DNA of 64,000 nt from Verrucomicrobiota bacterium (GCA_017309115.1 JAFLEF010000010.1:62001-126000), one strand, 5' to 3'; numbered from the stretch's first letter, positions 28,094 to 37,759 are shown. Numbers and translations: made by a program. Notes: a model not told the origin generated them from the sequence alone.

Positions 28094-28125
28094 TTCAGCC
28101 TGCCGGCACGCCTCCGTCCGCCGCC

Positions 28126-29178
28126 ATGAAACTCCAGTTCCACCGAGTTTCAAAGCATCTCGGCGACCGACCCGTCCTGCGCGAACTGAGCGTCGAAATC
28201 CGATCTGGTGAACGGTTCTTTCTGCTGGGCGCCAGCGGCAGCGGGAAAACCACCCTCCTGCGCCTTCTGGCCGGATTTCTTCAACCCGACTCCGGCGACA
28301 TCACCATCGGCGGTCAACTCGCCAACCAGACCCCCCCGCACCAGCGCCCCACCGCCCTGGTATTTCAGCAACCCGCCCTCTGGCCCCACCTCAACGTGGC
28401 CGACAATCTGGGATATGGCCTGGATGTTCGAAAAGTCGCGGGCGCCGAACGGCGCCAGCGAATCGCCGAAGCCCTCGCCATTGTCCGTCTCGAGGGCTTC
28501 GAAGATCGCTGGCCGGCTGATCTCTCCGGCGGCCAGCAACAGCGAGTCGCCCTGGCCCGAGCCCTGGTAATCCGACCTTCGGTCCTGTTGATGGATGAGC
28601 CTCTCTCGAATCTTGATCCCCCGCTCCGGCGCGAACTCCGGGAGGAACTCCGCCGCATTCATGCGGCCACTGGAGTAACCTTGCTCTACGTGTCCCACGA
28701 TCGTCAGGACGCCTTGACCCTGGCAGACCGGGCCGCCGTTCTGAACCACGGTCGTCTCGAACAAGTGGCCTCGCCTTCCGAGTTGTTCCTTCGTCCCGCC
28801 ACTCGCTTCGTCGCCGAGTTTCTGGGCGAGATGAACTGGATTCCCGGACGACTCAGCGGCTCCTCCCGAGCCCCGCTTGAAATCGAAACGGAATTGGGTC
28901 TATTCGTTGCCACCGAACCGGCCTCTGTTCCCGGGTCCCAGGTGTGGATCGGTATTCGACCTCGGCATCTTTTGGTCGGCGATACGGGAACAAATTCGTT
29001 CTCCGCCCGCGTTCGCAGCCGCTCCTGCCTGGGAGAACATGACGAATGCGTCATGGAAGCCGGTGAGAACATTATCCTGAAGCAACACAGTTCCGGACCG
29101 CAACCCTCCCCCGTTTCGGCGAATGTTGTCAGGATGTCAGTGGATCCGCAGCATCTGATCGTCCTTCCCCGGGACTGA
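28126..29178 (+). CDS. ABC transporter ATPase, spermidine/sugar/iron-importer type (orphan)
   Basis: 350 residues. ABC ATPase core: Walker [10 protein letters not shown] near 36-44, Q-loop [13 protein letters not shown], signature [15 protein letters not shown], Walker [16 protein letters not shown] and H-loop [10 protein letters not shown]-terminal TOBE-like domain (about 235-345, IGIRPRHL) places it with PotA/UgpC/FbpC-type import ATPases. No permease or binding-protein gene is adjacent; it follows the acyltransferase pair by 32 nt and would have to serve permeases encoded elsewhere, or be shared between several importers as MsiK is in actinobacteria. Confidence 0.88.
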   Translation: MKLQFHRVSKHLGDRPVLRELSVEIRSGERFFLLGASGSGKTTLLRLLAGFLQPDSGDITIGGQLANQTPPHQRPTALVFQQPALWPHLNVADNLGYGLDVRKVAGAERRQRIAEALAIVRLEGFEDRWPADLSGGQQQRVALARALVIRPSVLLMDEPLSNLDPPLRRELREELRRIHAATGVTLLYVSHDRQDALTLADRAAVLNHGRLEQVASPSELFLRPATRFVAEFLGEMNWIPGRLSGSSRAPLEIETELGLFVATEPASVPGSQVWIGIRPRHLLVGDTGTNSFSARVRSRSCLGEHDECVMEAGENIILKQHSSGPQPSPVSANVVRMSVDPQHLIVLPRD

Positions 29179-29180
29179 AA

Positions 29181-29198
29181 TACGCGATTTCTCGCGTA
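29181..29198. other. Small perfect hairpin after the ABC ATPase gene
   Basis: TACGCGA and TCGCGTA (7 bp, loop TTTC) start 3 bases after the stop at 29178. No T tract follows on the plus strand, so it may be a weak or Rho-assisted terminator or an mRNA-end stabiliser. Confidence 0.35.
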
Positions 29199-29294
29199 AA
29201 TCCGGCCTATTCTCATCTCTGAGACGGCCCCGCGCTTGCGTACCAGGAGACGCGATCGGTCAAATTCCCGCGTTGCGATCCTGCGATGCCACTC

Positions 29295-29325
29295 CTGACA
29301 AGATGTCAGCATTGTAAGTTAGAAT
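29295..29325 (+). promoter_or_regulatory. Possible promoter with overlapping palindrome upstream of the sigma factor gene
   Basis: CTGACA (29295-29300) and TAGAAT (29320-29325) resemble -35/-10 boxes but are 19 nt apart, longer than ideal. CTGACA is one arm of a perfect inverted repeat with TGTCAG (29304-29309, 3-nt spacer), a plausible operator over the -35 box. Only a candidate. Confidence 0.3.
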
Positions 29326-29443
29326 TGACCCCGGGGTTTCTTCCGATCAGTCGGCATTTTGAGGCGTCTGTACTTGCGAATTCATTGAACCGGATTTTCC
29401 GGCGGTGGGTTCGCCTGAAAGTACAAAACGCCAACCAATAACT

Positions 29444-30583
29444 ATGATGACTCTGATTCCTGCCAGCGCCCGCACCAAGGCCGACTCTCTGAGCAACCCT
29501 CGTCCGGTTCGTTCCAAGCTCTCGGTAAAGCGGGTCCGGACGCGGGCGCCCCGGGCCAAGACTTCCGTCCCCGACGAGGTCGCCGCATCCCGCCTCGCCT
29601 CCCTCGTCCCCACCGCCAACCGCTCCACCAGCCCGCTGGTCACACCGGCCGCTCCCGTAAGCGTACCGCGGGTCGAAGTCGACAAAGCCCCGGAACGGGA
29701 AGCGCGCAGCATCGCCAAAGACGGCGAGTTCAACCTTCGTCGTTATCTCCGCGAGATCAGTGAAACTCCGCTGCTAACACCGGCCCAGGAAGTCGAGCTC
29801 GCGGCCCGGATTCAGGCCGGTGATGGCGAGGCCCGTGAACACATGATCAAGGCCAACCTCCGGTTGGTGGTAAAGATCGCCAAGGATTTCGACGGCATGG
29901 GACTGCCCCTGCTCGACATGATCAACGAAGGCAACATTGGTCTGATGCGGGCCGTGGAACGGTTCGATCCGATGAAGGGAGCCAAGCTCTCCACGTACGC
30001 CGCGTGGTGGATCAAGCAGGCCATCAAGCGCGCGCTGGCCAATCAGGGAAAAACCATCCGCCTACCAGTCCACCTCGTCGACCGAGTCGCCAAGATCCGC
30101 CGCACGGCAATGCGGCTGCATGAGGAACTCGGACGCGAGGCGACGGAGGCCGAGATCGCCGAAGCCATGGGGATGACCCGAGAACGGGTTGGCGAATTGC
30201 TGACCGCCTCCTTCCGCCCGGCTTCCCTCGACGCGCCGATCGGCGAGGACGGCGACACGCAACTGCAGGACGTGGTTCGCGACGAAAACATCCAAACCGC
30301 CTATGAAGACTACGAATCGCAGACACGGTATGACCTGATTCGGGAACTGATCGACCACTTGGATGAGCGGGAACTGACCATCATCCGTTACCGCTTCGGC
30401 TTGGATGGCGGTCCGGAACGCACACTCGAAGAAGTGGGTGACAAGTTCGGAGTCACGCGCGAACGAATTCGTCAGATCCAGAACTCAGCTCTGTCGAAGC
30501 TGCGTCGGATGATGGAGAAGCGAGATGCCATCCGGGATCCTGGAATGGATGCCTTCTGCCCGGGACTGACCCATTCTCTCTGA
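29444..30583 (+). CDS. RNA polymerase sigma factor, RpoD/SigA (sigma-70 group 1/2) family
   Basis: 379 residues from the ATG at 29444. After an arginine/serine/proline-rich N-terminal tail of about 85 residues come region 1.2 ([23 protein letters not shown]), region 2 ([51 protein letters not shown]), region 3 ([19 protein letters not shown]) and region 4 with the helix-turn-helix [21 protein letters not shown]. All DNA- and core-binding regions are intact. It lacks the large non-conserved insert of proteobacterial RpoD and may be either the housekeeping factor or a group 2 relative such as RpoS. ATG-ATG double start; GTG 29405 is a less likely alternative. Confidence 0.93.
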   Translation: MMTLIPASARTKADSLSNPRPVRSKLSVKRVRTRAPRAKTSVPDEVAASRLASLVPTANRSTSPLVTPAAPVSVPRVEVDKAPEREARSIAKDGEFNLRRYLREISETPLLTPAQEVELAARIQAGDGEAREHMIKANLRLVVKIAKDFDGMGLPLLDMINEGNIGLMRAVERFDPMKGAKLSTYAAWWIKQAIKRALANQGKTIRLPVHLVDRVAKIRRTAMRLHEELGREATEAEIAEAMGMTRERVGELLTASFRPASLDAPIGEDGDTQLQDVVRDENIQTAYEDYESQTRYDLIRELIDHLDERELTIIRYRFGLDGGPERTLEEVGDKFGVTRERIRQIQNSALSKLRRMMEKRDAIRDPGMDAFCPGLTHSL

Positions 30584-30631
30584 TTCAACCGATCGTTTAC
30601 TTACTGGAATGGTCCCCGTTATGGTCCCGGC

Positions 30632-31255
30632 ATGGCTGATTCGCCTACCAACCCCCGAACCACTCCGGCCTCGCTGCCGGAGGTGGTTCGTCGGTTTTGG
30701 TGGCCGGTCTACGGCGAGGCCCGCTCCCGCGGACATTCCCCTTGGGCGGCACTCCGGGTATGCGGATCAGTGCTCAGTCGGGCGGCCGATAGCGGAAGCC
30801 TACTGAAGGCGGAGGATCATGGTGGTCAGCTGCGTCTGTTGATTCGATCTGAACTCAAAGAGGCACTCGCCAAGCCCGAACGGGTTGAATTGGCGTCGCC
30901 TTTGAAGGAGATCACGGTAGCGGAAGCCGAAGCCCGCGACGATTACGACCTCTTCCCGGACGATTCGGCCTTCAATCGCCGCTGGGCACTGGTGGTTCTG
31001 GAGTTGGCTCTCGAACGGGTCCGTCAGGAATACCCGACTCCCGAGCAGCAATTACGTTGGAAGCAGCTTCTGCCTTACTTGGCGCGGCGAGTACCCGAGG
31101 GGCATTACCAGGATATCTCAGAATCAGTGGATTCCAGCGAAGTCTTCAATCTCCGGGACCGATTCCGGGATCACGTGCGGCGCGTCGTCAGCGAAACGGT
31201 CACCACCCCGATGGGCTTGGACGTTGAACTGGCGGAACTTTTTGGGGCGGCATGA
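30632..31255 (+). CDS. Degenerate ECF sigma-factor-like protein coupled to a kinase
   Basis: 207 residues. I read it as a diverged member of the ECF sigma factors that accompany Ser/Thr kinases in Verrucomicrobiota and Planctomycetota. Shared landmarks are the start VVRRFWWPVYGEARSRGHSPWAA (usually YWYPLYAFVRRRGHSPEDA), FNRRWALVVLELALERVRQEY, a C-terminal RDRFRDHVRRVVSETV and the ending DVELAELFGAA. The DLTQ-type core-binding helix of region 2 and the region 4 helix-turn-helix are badly eroded, so promoter recognition is doubtful. Its stop overlaps the kinase start (ATGA). Perhaps it is now a kinase partner or substrate. Homology is inferred from memory of the family, not from a search. Confidence 0.6.
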   Translation: MADSPTNPRTTPASLPEVVRRFWWPVYGEARSRGHSPWAALRVCGSVLSRAADSGSLLKAEDHGGQLRLLIRSELKEALAKPERVELASPLKEITVAEAEARDDYDLFPDDSAFNRRWALVVLELALERVRQEYPTPEQQLRWKQLLPYLARRVPEGHYQDISESVDSSEVFNLRDRFRDHVRRVVSETVTTPMGLDVELAELFGAA

Positions 31256-34200
31256 ACCGGTCCACACCCTGCATCCACTGCGGAACACCAGTTCGCGCCC
31301 GGGTTCTCTCGGGGCTCTGTCCCGCCTGCGTAGTACGGCATTCCCTGGATTTCGTCCGGGTCGTCGCCATCGCCGACAGCCCCGTCGCTGACCGACTGCG
31401 GCTGCCCCCGTTTCGTCCTCCCTCCCGGATGATTGTGGCGGACTACGAGCTCGAATCGGAGATCGCGCGGGGAGGCATGGGAGTGGTCTATCGCGCCCGC
31501 CAACTCAGCTTAAACCGCCCAGTCGCGCTCAAGCTTCTCTTGTCGGGCCAGTTTGCCGACGTCGATCAAGTCCGCCGCTTCCGGGCTGAAGCCGAAGCCG
31601 TGGCCCGGTTGGATCATCCGGGAATTGTCCCGGTCTACGAGGTCGGTGAGTTTGAAGGCCGCCACTTCTTCAGCATGAAGCTGATCGAAGGGCGCAGTCT
31701 GGCCGGGGCGATGAATGACTTCGGACTGGACGCCACTCGGCGGGCCGCTGAAGACGCCGGCAAACCGATTACCGGCCCGCTGCGCCAGCGGCAACGTGAG
31801 TTAGCCCGTTTCCTCGCCGACATCGCCCGCGCTGTCCATTACGCCCATCAACGCGGCGTCCTGCACCGCGACCTCAAACCGGCCAACGTCTTGGTCGATG
31901 CGGATGGCCAACCCCATGTCACCGATTTCGGACTGGCGCGGTTCATCGGAGACGAGCGTCGCATGACGCAACCCGGCACCGTGGTGGGAACACCGTCCTA
32001 CATGCCGCCCGAGCAGACGGTTGCTCCGGAACTGGTCACTGTGGCCGCCGACGTTTATTCGGTCGGGGCCATTGGCTACGAACTGATGACTGGCCAACCG
32101 CCCTTCGAGGCGGGGAATCCTTTGGAGACCATTCTCCAACTCCGGGAAAGGGAACCCACCCGACCGCGCGAACTCGCTCCGGAGATCGAAAAGGATCTCG
32201 AAACGATTCTGCTCAAGTGCCTCTCCAAGGATCCCGCCCATCGTTACGTTTCGGCGTTGGCACTGGCGGAAGATTTGGACCGCTTTATCGCCGGCGAACC
32301 CATCCAGGCACGCCCGGCCCGGTTTCCCGAACGTGCTTGGCGTTGGTCCTGTCGGCATCCGGCCATTGCCATCCTCACCGCCAGTCTGTCGCTACTGGTG
32401 CTAGCCGTGGCGATCGTTGCTCCGGTAGTGGCAGTTCGACTCGAAGGCGAACGGGCCCGGGCCGAAACCGCGAGTGAAACCGCCCGTAACGAGCTACGAG
32501 AAGCCACCCTAGCCCGAGCCCGAGCCCAACGGCTCACTCAAGAGATGGGGCAACGCAGCGGGGGACTCCGGTCGACCGTGGAAGCGGCCCGGATTCGACC
32601 CGACGAAGACGTCCAGACGGAGGCCATTGCCCAACTCGCCCGGTTTGATTCCTCCCATGTTGAGAAGTTCCGCCCACGGCTGGCGCCGGACTCCCCGGTC
32701 GCCATGTCCCCCGATTTCAAGATCAGTTACCAGGTCGATGCCTCCGGAGTCATTCGGGCTGTCGATGAAGCCAAACAGACGGTTCGGTGGGAATGGCCCA
32801 AACCTAGCCGCGGACGGATTTATGAACTGATCCCGTCTCCGGATGAGCAACACCTCGTGATCCTGCGCCGCGGCAAAATGGATCTCTTGGACACCCGAGC
32901 TCCCGAGTTAGTGACCGAGATTTCTCTGGTTGAGTTTTTGCGTTTTAGTCCCGACGGGAGGTGGTTCCTGATCCTAGATCGGGAGCGAAAAGTCCAACGC
33001 CACGAAACGGCAACCGGACGGCACTTGGGAACCGTTTCTCTGCCGGGTGTCAGCCCAGGCGACGTCGCCATCTGCCCGGATCCCCGGTATCCGTGGTTGG
33101 CCGTCCTCTCCGGTCGCCGACTTGAGATCTACGATTGGAAGCAACAGGTGGTGGTGGCCTCGTTGGATCAGCCCGGATCCTTCGGCGACATTGTCTGGAG
33201 CGGTGAGTGGCTGGCCGCCGGCAGCGATTCGGGCGAGCTTGGAGTGTGGCACCTGCCCAGCGGTCGCCATCATTCCCTGACCGCCCACAAAGCTCCGATA
33301 CGCTCGGTCCAGTTTATTCCGCGAACAGCGTTCCTGCTTGCTACCACCGTCGATGGCCAAATGTCCTGCTGGGATGTCGCGTCCGGCGATCGTTTGCTGA
33401 TTAGCGGCGAGTTTCTGCCACTCCAGGTCAGCAAGGATGGTCGCAAACTGCTTCATGGCACCACGGAAGCCTGGGGCTGGACCGAGTTTTTCCCCTCGCG
33501 CTCGCGGTTGCCGATCAGTTTCCGGGACGAGGGTCACGACCGGATCCGGTCCGTCTGTTTCAGTGCCAATGGTCGCTGGCTGCTGGTGGGCAAGCAGGTG
33601 GGAGTTCACCTCTACGACCGAGTCAATGCCCGCAAAGCCGCCTTCCAACCCCTCATGGGTACCGTGCTTGCCACGTTTGTTCCCGGTATGGACCAGATCG
33701 CTGTCCAAACCCGCGATTCCCTGAATTGGTTCTCCTTCGATCCGGCAAATGGAAGCATTTCCAATAAGCCCCTGCGTCGCTATCAGCCGCTGACCAACGC
33801 GTGGATGGAACGCGGCGCCTGGTGCGATCAGGCGTCAACGATGTCCTTGATCTTGCCGGGTGGGATCCTGGAGGAAGTCGACCTGGTGGAAGGACGGATT
33901 CTATTGCATCAGAAATTTGCCGAATTGAGTTCGGCGACCCAATTCGACCAGTGGAGCACCAACCTAGTTTTCTGGCCCGGACGCGAACGACAAGTCGTTG
34001 GTCTCAATCTCAACACCACCGTCTCGCGACCCCTGTCCAACGTGGCCTCCACGCCCACCTTCGCCCCCGATGGACACTCCCTCTTGTTGAGTGGCCTCAT
34101 GAAACATGAACTTCTGAACTGGCCTGACGGGGCGCTCCAGTTTTCGGACACAGTTCGGGGACGGTTGGCCGGCAGCCTGCCCCCGGCGGCTTGGACGCCT

Positions 34201-35142
34201 GACTCCAAACATGTGGCGCTGGTCACTGATCGGGACCAAATCGTTCTCCGCCGGCGGGATGACTGGAAGGTGATCGGGCGGCTGACCACCCCCCAACCCT
34301 CTTCCTTCACTGCCCTTCGCTTTAGTCCGGGTGCGCGGTGGCTGGCCGTCGGAAATGCCCAGGGAAGCGTCGAAATCTGGGACTTGGCCCGACTACGATT
34401 CGATCTGGGGGACCTCAATCTGGATTTTGAATGGCCCACCTCCAGCGAAGACGACCTCCCTTCTTTGGTGGAAACCGGATTACCTGAGCACGCGTCTGTT
34501 CTGCCGCTCCAGTTGCCTCGACCTCATCGGCCCATCCAAGCCCGGCTTTCCGGGGCCACTCCCCAGCAAGTCGACCTCGGCCCATTCTACAATACAACCT
34601 TGGGGGATCTGCTCATCGACCCCCCGAGGATCGGTCCTAATTTGGTCGAGCTCCCGGTGGGACTTCTGCGATCCGCCGGGGTTGATTTTGAGATCCGGGG
34701 ATTCATCCAATTGACGGGCAACCGTCACATGCTCGAACGGCCGGACCTTCCCGTGGCGGTACGCAACATTCCGGTGAACGCGATCGTCCATCACCTCCAT
34801 TTGCTCGGAGCGGCCATCCATGCGCCAAACTCGGTGATCCGACCCTTGGAAATCGCAACCCTTCACATCCGGTATCAGGACGGTGGATCGGTCGATTTCC
34901 CGATTCGTCTGGGCGAGGAAATTGAGGATCAATGGTCGGGCCCTCGGACTCCGAACGTGGCCCGAAACGCCCGGGTGGCTTGGCGGGGCTTCAACAGTTC
35001 GAGTGAGAATGCATCCAGTTGGATTCAGCTTCATCACTCGACGTTTACCAATCCGCATCCGGAACGGGCGGTCGAATCGGTGGACTTGATCTCGGCTCAA
35101 CAATTGCCAGCCCCGTTTTTTGTGGCGCTGTCAGTGGATTAA
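31252..35142 (+). CDS. Membrane Ser/Thr protein kinase with WD40-like propeller and novel C-terminal domain
   Basis: 1296 residues. The N-terminus carries a zinc-ribbon-like pair CIHC (residues 7-10) and CPAC. Kinase domain about 62-340: IARGGMGVVYRAR near 71, ALKLLL, HRDLKPANVLVD near 205, DFGLARF near 225, GTPSYMPPEQ. A transmembrane segment follows at about 367-393, then a coiled-coil-like Arg/Glu-rich stretch (ERARAETASETARNELREA). Residues about 430-1075 form WD40-like repeats (LAVGNAQGSVEIWDL near the end). The last ~200 residues (from about 1100) are beta-rich with a domain I do not recognise, including DLGPFYNTTLGDLL and GPNLVELPVGLL. Translationally coupled to the sigma-like gene before it. 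Confidence 0.9.
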   Translation: MNRSTPCIHCGTPVRARVLSGLCPACVVRHSLDFVRVVAIADSPVADRLRLPPFRPPSRMIVADYELESEIARGGMGVVYRARQLSLNRPVALKLLLSGQFADVDQVRRFRAEAEAVARLDHPGIVPVYEVGEFEGRHFFSMKLIEGRSLAGAMNDFGLDATRRAAEDAGKPITGPLRQRQRELARFLADIARAVHYAHQRGVLHRDLKPANVLVDADGQPHVTDFGLARFIGDERRMTQPGTVVGTPSYMPPEQTVAPELVTVAADVYSVGAIGYELMTGQPPFEAGNPLETILQLREREPTRPRELAPEIEKDLETILLKCLSKDPAHRYVSALALAEDLDRFIAGEPIQARPARFPERAWRWSCRHPAIAILTASLSLLVLAVAIVAPVVAVRLEGERARAETASETARNELREATLARARAQRLTQEMGQRSGGLRSTVEAARIRPDEDVQTEAIAQLARFDSSHVEKFRPRLAPDSPVAMSPDFKISYQVDASGVIRAVDEAKQTVRWEWPKPSRGRIYELIPSPDEQHLVILRRGKMDLLDTRAPELVTEISLVEFLRFSPDGRWFLILDRERKVQRHETATGRHLGTVSLPGVSPGDVAICPDPRYPWLAVLSGRRLEIYDWKQQVVVASLDQPGSFGDIVWSGEWLAAGSDSGELGVWHLPSGRHHSLTAHKAPIRSVQFIPRTAFLLATTVDGQMSCWDVASGDRLLISGEFLPLQVSKDGRKLLHGTTEAWGWTEFFPSRSRLPISFRDEGHDRIRSVCFSANGRWLLVGKQVGVHLYDRVNARKAAFQPLMGTVLATFVPGMDQIAVQTRDSLNWFSFDPANGSISNKPLRRYQPLTNAWMERGAWCDQASTMSLILPGGILEEVDLVEGRILLHQKFAELSSATQFDQWSTNLVFWPGRERQVVGLNLNTTVSRPLSNVASTPTFAPDGHSLLLSGLMKHELLNWPDGALQFSDTVRGRLAGSLPPAAWTPDSKHVALVTDRDQIVLRRRDDWKVIGRLTTPQPSSFTALRFSPGARWLAVGNAQGSVEIWDLARLRFDLGDLNLDFEWPTSSEDDLPSLVETGLPEHASVLPLQLPRPHRPIQARLSGATPQQVDLGPFYNTTLGDLLIDPPRIGPNLVELPVGLLRSAGVDFEIRGFIQLTGNRHMLERPDLPVAVRNIPVNAIVHHLHLLGAAIHAPNSVIRPLEIATLHIRYQDGGSVDFPIRLGEEIEDQWSGPRTPNVARNARVAWRGFNSSSENASSWIQLHHSTFTNPHPERAVESVDLISAQQLPAPFFVALSVD

Positions 35143-35240
35143 TTTCCAGCGACCATCTGGCCCGAACTGATCTATCTTGGCCGGCTTTTCAGCTGGCCTT
35201 GGGTCCTTTAGATACCTACTCTTGAGCGTACCACACGCGC

Positions 35241-36089
35241 ATGTTGTCTGCCATGAGACGAACCACTCTTCCCCCGCGAGCCGCCCGCGGTTTCACGCTC
35301 ATCGAACTCCTCGTCGTCATAGCCATCATCGCCATTTTGGCGGGTATGTTGTTGCCGGCATTGAGCAAGGCGAAACAAAAGGCTCAAGCAATCCAATGCG
35401 TCAGCAACCTGAAGCAACTCGCACTCGGCTGGACGATGTACTACACGGACAATAACGACCGTCTGGTTCCGAACTGGCTGAACACCACGAATCCCTGGAT
35501 CTTGGGAAATGTTTCTTCACTTCCTGGTGCTACCAACGAAACCGATATCCGGAACGGAAAGCTTTTCGTCTACAATCAGTCGGTCGGCATCTACAAGGAT
35601 CCCGCAGCCATTGAACTGCCTAATTCCCTTAGGAATCAAAAAGCCAGAATACCGAGAGGCTTGGTGCGGACCTACTCCATGAGCGGTCGCATGGGCGGCG
35701 CCGATGCGTCCGACGCCCGATTTGGGGCGACTGATACGTCTTGGGTCATGGGGAGCAAATACCCTCAATTCAAGAAATTCGCCGACATCCTAAATCCCTC
35801 ACCGTCCGGCTCTCTGGTCTTCATCGACGAAAGCAAGGAAACCATTGATGACGGTTACTACGCGACCAAGGCTCCTCCTGAAAAAATTTGGCAAAACTCC
35901 CCGACCGCCCGGCATGGGAAGGCGGCGGCCTTTTCCTTCGCGGACGGACATGCCGAAGTTTTCCGGTGGAAAGTCCTAAGTTTCGATCAAGGGCTGGACC
36001 AGGCGGCCGCGACCAGCAAAGGCGGGAGCACTTTGGATGACCTGAAGAAGATGCAACGCATTGTCGTTCCTCCCGAAGACGTGCAGTAA
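35241..36089 (+). CDS. Prepilin-type N-terminal cleavage/methylation protein with C-terminal DG motif
   Basis: 282 residues. The leader [27 protein letters not shown] is a class III prepilin signal: cleavage after Gly, N-methylated Phe, Glu at +5, and hydrophobic helix. The mature start is followed by [21 protein letters not shown], and the end has [21 protein letters not shown], the H-x9-DG-type motif typical of the large pseudopilin-like families in Verrucomicrobiota and Planctomycetota. It is likely exported and assembled or displayed by a type II secretion/type IV pilus-like system, although no assembly gene is adjacent. ATG 35253 is an alternative start. Confidence 0.92.
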   Translation: MLSAMRRTTLPPRAARGFTLIELLVVIAIIAILAGMLLPALSKAKQKAQAIQCVSNLKQLALGWTMYYTDNNDRLVPNWLNTTNPWILGNVSSLPGATNETDIRNGKLFVYNQSVGIYKDPAAIELPNSLRNQKARIPRGLVRTYSMSGRMGGADASDARFGATDTSWVMGSKYPQFKKFADILNPSPSGSLVFIDESKETIDDGYYATKAPPEKIWQNSPTARHGKAAAFSFADGHAEVFRWKVLSFDQGLDQAAATSKGGSTLDDLKKMQRIVVPPEDVQ

Positions 36090-36157
36090 TTCGGGATTTA
36101 CCCAAGAAATCGCTTTCCGACGTACAGTTGCATTCCTAGCCTGCTGCCTCTGACACC

Positions 36158-37009
36158 ATGAGATTCGGCATCAACACGTTTCTATTCGTTTCCCCCTTCA
36201 CCACCGCCAGCGTCAAGCTGCTCCCCAAGTTCAAGAAGTGGGGCTTTGATTCGATCGAGATTCCGGTCGAGGACCCCAGCCACATCGACCCCGTCAAGGT
36301 CAAGGCGGCTTTGGACAAAAACGGACTGGTCTGCGGCTCCATTTGCGCCTGTATGGGACCGGGACGGGATTTCCGGGGAACGGACGAGGAACAGCAGACG
36401 GCCATGACCTACTGCAAGGCCTTGGTGGATCAGGCCGTTGCCCTCGGCGGCGCCAAGATCATCGGTCCGGTTTATTCGGTGGTCGGCAAGGCCGATGCCG
36501 TTGAACCCGCGCAGCAAAAGGTGGAGTTCCAATTGGTGGTCAAGAATCTCAAGGAACTTGCCAAGTACGCCGAATCCAAAGGCATCACCATCTGCATCGA
36601 GCCTTTGAACCGGTTCGAAACCGACTTCCTCAACACCTGCGACCAGGGCCTCAAGCTGCTGAAAGCCGTCAACTCAAAGGCACTTCGCCTCCATCTCGAT
36701 ACGTTCCACATGAACATCGAGGAGAAGAATCAGGCGGTGGCCATCAAGAAGGCCGGAGCCTTGCTCGGCCACTTCCACGCCTGCGGTACCGATCGCGGCA
36801 CTCCCGGCAGCGACTCGCTCAACTGGAAGGAAATCGTCAGTGCCCTCAAGGCTGTGAAGTACAATGGTGACGTGGTCATCGAATCGTTCACCACCGACGT
36901 CAAAGTCATCGCCCGGGCCGCCGCCATCTGGCGCCGGATCCAACCCACCCGCGACGAAATCGCCGTGGACGGTCTGAAGAATCTGAAGAAGGCGTTCGGC
37001 AAGAAGTGA
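36158..37009 (+). CDS. Sugar phosphate isomerase/epimerase (tagatose/psicose 3-epimerase-like TIM barrel)
   Basis: 283 residues, full length for the xylose-isomerase-like TIM-barrel family. The four metal/catalytic residues of D-tagatose/D-psicose 3-epimerases are visible: Glu148 (CIEPLNRFETD), Asp181 with His184 (HLDTFHMNIEE), His207 (GHFHACGTDRGTPGSD) and Glu242 (VIESF). The RGTPGSD arginine block also matches epimerases. No signal peptide, so cytoplasmic. It is 15 nt upstream of a DUF1080 gene, a pairing seen in sugar-catabolic loci; relatives of this fold also act as 3-keto-glycoside eliminases, so epimerase chemistry is likely but not certain. Confidence 0.88.
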   Translation: MRFGINTFLFVSPFTTASVKLLPKFKKWGFDSIEIPVEDPSHIDPVKVKAALDKNGLVCGSICACMGPGRDFRGTDEEQQTAMTYCKALVDQAVALGGAKIIGPVYSVVGKADAVEPAQQKVEFQLVVKNLKELAKYAESKGITICIEPLNRFETDFLNTCDQGLKLLKAVNSKALRLHLDTFHMNIEEKNQAVAIKKAGALLGHFHACGTDRGTPGSDSLNWKEIVSALKAVKYNGDVVIESFTTDVKVIARAAAIWRRIQPTRDEIAVDGLKNLKKAFGKK

Positions 37010-37024
37010 CCTCCCTTTTCTGAA

Positions 37025-37759
37025 ATGAAACACCTCTCTGCGCTGGTTCTGGCGCTGGGCACCGCCTTGTGGTCCCAGGCCGGGGACAAAACTCCCACGA
37101 TTGCCGCTCCCAAAGGCGCGGTGCCCCAGGTCCTCTTTAACGGGACGACGCTCGAGGGTTGGGCTGGGTTGCCTGATCATTGGAAGGTCTCCGAGGGAGC
37201 CATCACCGGATTCACCACCAAATGGGCTCCGCTGAAGAACAACACGTTCCTGGTTTGGACCAATGGTACGGTCGCTGATTTTGAGCTCCACCTGAAGTAC
37301 CGGATTCGGGGTGGCAATTCCGGAATCCAATACCGCAGCGAACTCAAGGATCCCGCCGAATTCATCGTCGGGGGCTATCAGGCCGACATCGATTCTTCCC
37401 CGCGGTACACCGGCATTCTTTACGAAGAACGAGGCCGCGGCATCCTGGCGGAGCGCGGTCAGCAAACCCTGGTGAAATCCGTCGACGGCAAAACTCAGGT
37501 CAAGGTCACCGCCAACCTGAACACCGCCGATGCCCTCCAGAAGTTCATCAAGGACGAGGACTGGAACGACTACATCATCGTGGCCCGAGGCAACAATGTG
37601 ATGCATTTCATCAATGGTCACCTGATGTCGACCAGCGTTGACCTCGATGCTGCCAAGGCTCCAGTTCAAGGAATTCTGGCCCTCCAGATCCACACCGGCC
37701 CGCCGATGGAAGTCCAGTTCAAGGACATCAAGCTCTTCCCCCTGGAAGCAAAGCCTTAA
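37025..37759 (+). CDS. Secreted DUF1080 (3-keto-disaccharide hydrolase family) protein
   Basis: 244 residues with an N-terminal signal peptide (MKHLSALVLALGTALWSQA). One DUF1080 domain, a concanavalin-like jelly roll, with LFNGTTLEGWAGLPDHWKVSEGAITG, FELHLKYRIRGGNSGIQYRSE, GGYQADIDS, YEERGRGILAE and the closing ILALQIHTGPPMEVQFKDIKL. The family was linked to hydrolysis of 3-keto-disaccharides/3-keto-glucosides. It most likely acts in the periplasm on oxidised glycosides whose products are then handled by the epimerase encoded 15 nt upstream. It is followed by a GC-rich stem-loop that could end the transcript. Confidence 0.93.
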   Translation: MKHLSALVLALGTALWSQAGDKTPTIAAPKGAVPQVLFNGTTLEGWAGLPDHWKVSEGAITGFTTKWAPLKNNTFLVWTNGTVADFELHLKYRIRGGNSGIQYRSELKDPAEFIVGGYQADIDSSPRYTGILYEERGRGILAERGQQTLVKSVDGKTQVKVTANLNTADALQKFIKDEDWNDYIIVARGNNVMHFINGHLMSTSVDLDAAKAPVQGILALQIHTGPPMEVQFKDIKLFPLEAKP

